64,000 nucleotides of DNA, from positions 124,001 through 188,000 of the forward strand of contig CANLWN010000001.1 of the NCBI GenBank assembly GCA_947494825.1, read 5' to 3'. The stretch comes from an uncultured Flavobacteriaceae bacterium (GTDB taxonomy: Bacteria > Bacteroidota > Bacteroidia > Flavobacteriales > Flavobacteriaceae). Below, one piece after another: positions 61,291 through 64,000 of the stretch. The notes under the pieces are model-generated. The model was given only the letters and a program-made list of their open reading frames with translations, searched no databases and was not told where the DNA came from. The position numbers were made by a program, and so were the translations under genes. How positions within the stretch are numbered: position 1 is the first letter of the stretch; the number at the start of each line of letters is the position of its first letter.

Positions 61291-64000
61291 GTGAAATGGA
61301 AAAATACCATATCCGTAATCTTTATAGGCTGTCTATTATGCCCCGCTCTATTTGCACAGTCATTTTCAGCCTCGCCGAAACAAATATCATATGCGGAAAG
61401 CGGCCTACCTATTATTGAAAATTACACTCCAGATCAATACAAAGCTCTTAATCAAAATTGGGATATAGCTCAAGATAGCCTTGGCCGCATGTATTTTGCT
61501 AATGGGAGTGGAGTCTTGGTCTATGACGGAGTTAACTGGGAACTTTTTGAATTACCCAATCGGAGTCATACCAAATCTATTGCCATTGATAAGGACAATA
61601 CAATATACGTAGGTGCTACAAACGAGTTTGGTTACCTAAACACCCAAGGATTGGATAGTCCAACCTATGTATCCTTATCAGATTCATTGAGCAGGGAAGA
61701 TTCCGAATTTATGGTCGTTTGGCAGACTCATGCAACGCCTAAAGGAGTTTATTTTCAAAGCACCGAGGCCATATTTCGATGGAAGGAGGGGAAGCTTCAA
61801 ACTTGGAAGGCTCCTGGAGGGAATAAAATTTTTAAGTCTTTTTGGGCTAACGACACCTACTACATGTGGGTTCAGAATGAAGGATTAATGTATCTGAAGA
61901 ATGATACACTTCAAATGGCTAAAACCGGTGCTTTTTTCGCAGATAAACGAATACTGGCCATCTTGCCTATGGAGCAGGACGAATTGCTGGTTGCCACTTT
62001 TGATGAACTATATGTCTACGACGGGAATAAAGTTGCGCCCTTTCAAACAGATTTGAAGGAATTTATCAATGAAAATAACCTTTACGCCGGACTTAAATTG
62101 CGGAATGGTATGTTCGCATTTGCTGGATATAAAGAAGGACTGGCCGTAATGAATGAACAGGGCCAGAAGGTCCTCCTCCTCAAAGGCCAGGAAATTTTAC
62201 CGGCACCTGTGCTCAATCTGTTTCAAGATAAGTCCGGAATTTTATGGGCAGGTTTGGAGTATGGAGTGTCAAAAATAGACTTTCCTTCATCTTTCTCACA
62301 TTTTAAGCAGTTGGGATTGAAAGATCGGGTGGTGTCTATGATCCGATTCAAGGGAGCATTCTATGCGGGCGGAGTCAAAGGCCTCTATGTATTAAAAAAT
62401 GACAAAGGGGAACAGGCACATTTTACTAAGATACAGGGGACGGATTACAGAATTTGGGATCTCGCTCTGTTCGGGGATGAGCTCCTGATTTCTCATGAAG
62501 ATCAAAACGGAGACGTCTTGGTGTGGGATAACGAATCGCTAGAACATATAGGTGATATAAAGGCTAGTGGCTTTTTGAGATCTTCACTGGACACAAATAG
62601 AGTTTTTATAACAACTCCGGGAGGACTCACCTCTTTGTACCGAAAAAATGGTGCGTGGCTGGATGAAGGATTTTTTGAGAGGATTAACGCAGGTATCTAT
62701 TCCATTGCAGAGGAAGCAAATGGCAATCTTTGGTTGAGTACCTCTAGCAGTGAAGTGTGGCAGGTGTCATTCGCTAACCGGGAACATGCTCAAAGCATCC
62801 GGGACCCCAAGATCAAGAAATACGGTACTAAGGACGGATTGCCTGATGATGTCGGATATTTTCGCATCCTAAATGATAAGGTTTTCTATTCTGCGTTAAC
62901 AATGCAAAACACCTACGAATTTGACCATAATAAGAATCGATTTGAACTTTCTGAAACTATCAGAAAGTTGGTTGGCCCAACAGAACAACGTACACGTTTT
63001 TACGGTGCAAATGAACGGGAAGATATCCTTTTAAGGATCGATGATCCGGATAATACATCGAGATTTATGATAGGATGGAAACAGAAAAACGGAGAATACA
63101 GGACCGAGGACTTGTTCTTTGAGAGAATAGCTTCTTTGACCGGACCCACTGCCGTGCCCTTTCTGGAAAAGGACAGTGTGGTGTGGTATGCCGGTAAAGA
63201 CGGAATTATTAGACAGGATATAAAGGCAAGGGAAGTGCACCTAACCCGTCAAAAATTGTATGCCTTGGTGAAAAAGGTAATCTATCGGGCAGACTCCGTG
63301 CTCTTTGGAGGCTATGGAGGGCCGCATGTTGCGCAGGTTCCCTTCAAACAAAATCAATTTCGGTTTCAATATACGCTTCCCAGTTTTTATCAGGAAAAAA
63401 TGAATCAATACCAATATCAGTTAGAGGGGTTTGATGAGAATTGGTCTGAATGGACTTTGGAAACTCAAAAAGATTATACCAATATCCCCGAAGGTGATTA
63501 TTCCTTTCAGGTGCGGGGTAAAAACATTTTTGGCCAGATCAGCGAACCGGCTAGCTATATCTTTACAATACTTCCCCCTTGGTATCGCTCCTGGTGGGCA
63601 TATATAGGGTATGCGCTTATGGGAGGTCTTGCCCTTTGGGGGTTTGCCCGTTGGCGTTCCAACCAATTGCACCGCAAAAACCTGATTTTAGAGGGCATCA
63701 TCAAACGACGAACCGAGGAGGTCAGGCAAAAGAACAAACAGCTCAGCCATCAAACCGAACGTCTCAAAGAGTTGGATACTATGAAGACCCGTCTCTTTGC
63801 CAATATCTCCCATGAGTTCCGAACACCTCTGACCTTGATCAAGGGCCCGATTGAAAAATTGGAATCGGCTAAAGAGAATAATATCAGCACGCCCAATATC
63901 AAAATGATACGCCGCAATGCCAATAGGCTGCTCAACCTCGTCAACCAATTGCTCGACCTTTCGAAACTCGATAGTGGCAAGTTGCGGTTGAACAAGGCCG
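61291..64000 (+). CDS. Hybrid two-component sensor with propeller and Y_Y_Y domains, cut by window end
   Basis: The frame is open from GTG 61291 (no in-frame ATG nearby; stop at 61258-61260) for 903 codons to the window end. A signal peptide (TISVIFIGCLLCPALFAQ) leads into two-component-regulator propeller repeats (WDIAQDSLGRMYFANGSGVLVYDGVNWELF; LFQDKSGILWAGLEYGVSKID). A Y_Y_Y domain (YQLEGFDENWSEWTLETQKDYTNIPEGDYSFQVRGKN), a membrane helix (WWAYIGYALMGGLALWGFA) and the start of HisKA with acceptor His in LFANISHEFRTPLTLIKGPIEKLE follow. The rest is outside. Such sensors control polysaccharide or other nutrient genes; the target is not visible here. Confidence 0.88.
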   Translation, partial: MKWKNTISVIFIGCLLCPALFAQSFSASPKQISYAESGLPIIENYTPDQYKALNQNWDIAQDSLGRMYFANGSGVLVYDGVNWELFELPNRSHTKSIAIDKDNTIYVGATNEFGYLNTQGLDSPTYVSLSDSLSREDSEFMVVWQTHATPKGVYFQSTEAIFRWKEGKLQTWKAPGGNKIFKSFWANDTYYMWVQNEGLMYLKNDTLQMAKTGAFFADKRILAILPMEQDELLVATFDELYVYDGNKVAPFQTDLKEFINENNLYAGLKLRNGMFAFAGYKEGLAVMNEQGQKVLLLKGQEILPAPVLNLFQDKSGILWAGLEYGVSKIDFPSSFSHFKQLGLKDRVVSMIRFKGAFYAGGVKGLYVLKNDKGEQAHFTKIQGTDYRIWDLALFGDELLISHEDQNGDVLVWDNESLEHIGDIKASGFLRSSLDTNRVFITTPGGLTSLYRKNGAWLDEGFFERINAGIYSIAEEANGNLWLSTSSSEVWQVSFANREHAQSIRDPKIKKYGTKDGLPDDVGYFRILNDKVFYSALTMQNTYEFDHNKNRFELSETIRKLVGPTEQRTRFYGANEREDILLRIDDPDNTSRFMIGWKQKNGEYRTEDLFFERIASLTGPTAVPFLEKDSVVWYAGKDGIIRQDIKAREVHLTRQKLYALVKKVIYRADSVLFGGYGGPHVAQVPFKQNQFRFQYTLPSFYQEKMNQYQYQLEGFDENWSEWTLETQKDYTNIPEGDYSFQVRGKNIFGQISEPASYIFTILPPWYRSWWAYIGYALMGGLALWGFARWRSNQLHRKNLILEGIIKRRTEEVRQKNKQLSHQTERLKELDTMKTRLFANISHEFRTPLTLIKGPIEKLESAKENNISTPNIKMIRRNANRLLNLVNQLLDLSKLDSGKLRLNKA

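Overview
The window reads as chromosomal DNA from a marine-type member of the Flavobacteriaceae (Bacteroidota). Support: a complete SusC/SusD/SusE starch-type polysaccharide utilisation locus, YD-repeat (RHS) proteins with the Bacteroidota architecture, hybrid two-component sensors with propeller/Y_Y_Y or TPR input domains, many short lipoprotein signal peptides, and TAnnTTTG-like promoter boxes. No rRNA, tRNA, CRISPR array, integrase or transposase was recognised. Functional calls come from reading sequence motifs; no database search was run.

Layout. (1) 1-13.1 kb, minus strand: an RHS operon (1154-aa YD-repeat protein, small secreted protein, 1773-aa RHS protein ending in a lipase-like alpha/beta-hydrolase tip). 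It is followed downstream by a candidate lipoprotein immunity gene and an array of orphan pieces (DUF6984-like protein, Hint fragment, membrane protein, truncated RHS core with a Hint domain). The pieces are separated by three copies of a ~155-175 bp repeat that each carry a terminator-like hairpin. (2) 13.1-14.5 kb: a non-coding patch of nested direct, tandem and inverted repeats. (3) 14.5-24.2 kb: an M28 peptidase, a hydroxyproline-catabolism operon (DapA-family deaminase, DUF1272 protein, ketoglutarate-semialdehyde dehydrogenase, hydroxyproline epimerase), a sterol-desaturase-family membrane protein, a HEAT-like protein, small membrane proteins, a membrane-anchored AraC regulator and an SRPBCC protein. 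(4) 24.2-35.7 kb: a starch/maltodextrin PUL (SusC, SusD, SusE, two GH13 enzymes) with an unusual AraC regulator carrying two starch-binding-like domains and a membrane domain. (5) 36.9-44.4 kb: a nine-gene collinear minus-strand operon that matches no system known to me. It combines a polyprenyl diphosphate synthase, a SAM methyltransferase, a CrtC/AttH-like lipocalin-fold protein and a possible SCP2-like lipid-binding protein with four proteins that seem to share an Ig-like beta-sandwich (one with an HhH module, one with two cysteine clusters), plus a nonapeptide-repeat protein. None has an export signal. This is the best candidate for an undescribed system. (6) 45-56 kb: a TPR hybrid two-component regulator, an OmpA-family protein, two secreted proteins including a HExxH peptidase, and a TPR histidine kinase with its LuxR-type response regulator. 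(7) 56-64 kb: 1-Cys peroxiredoxin, lipoprotein FAD oxidoreductase, cache-domain lipoprotein, secreted protein, GAF-guanylate/adenylate cyclase, and a large hybrid sensor cut by the window end.

How the genes work together. The PUL would bind starch at the surface (SusD/E), import oligosaccharides (SusC), cut them (two GH13) and sense them through the AraC protein. The hydroxyproline genes convert 4-hydroxyproline towards 2-oxoglutarate, but the expected D-hydroxyproline oxidase is not here. The RHS array looks like a record of toxin-tip replacement. The 36.9-44.4 kb operon looks like an intracellular isoprenoid-lipid pathway combined with its own structural proteins (inference).
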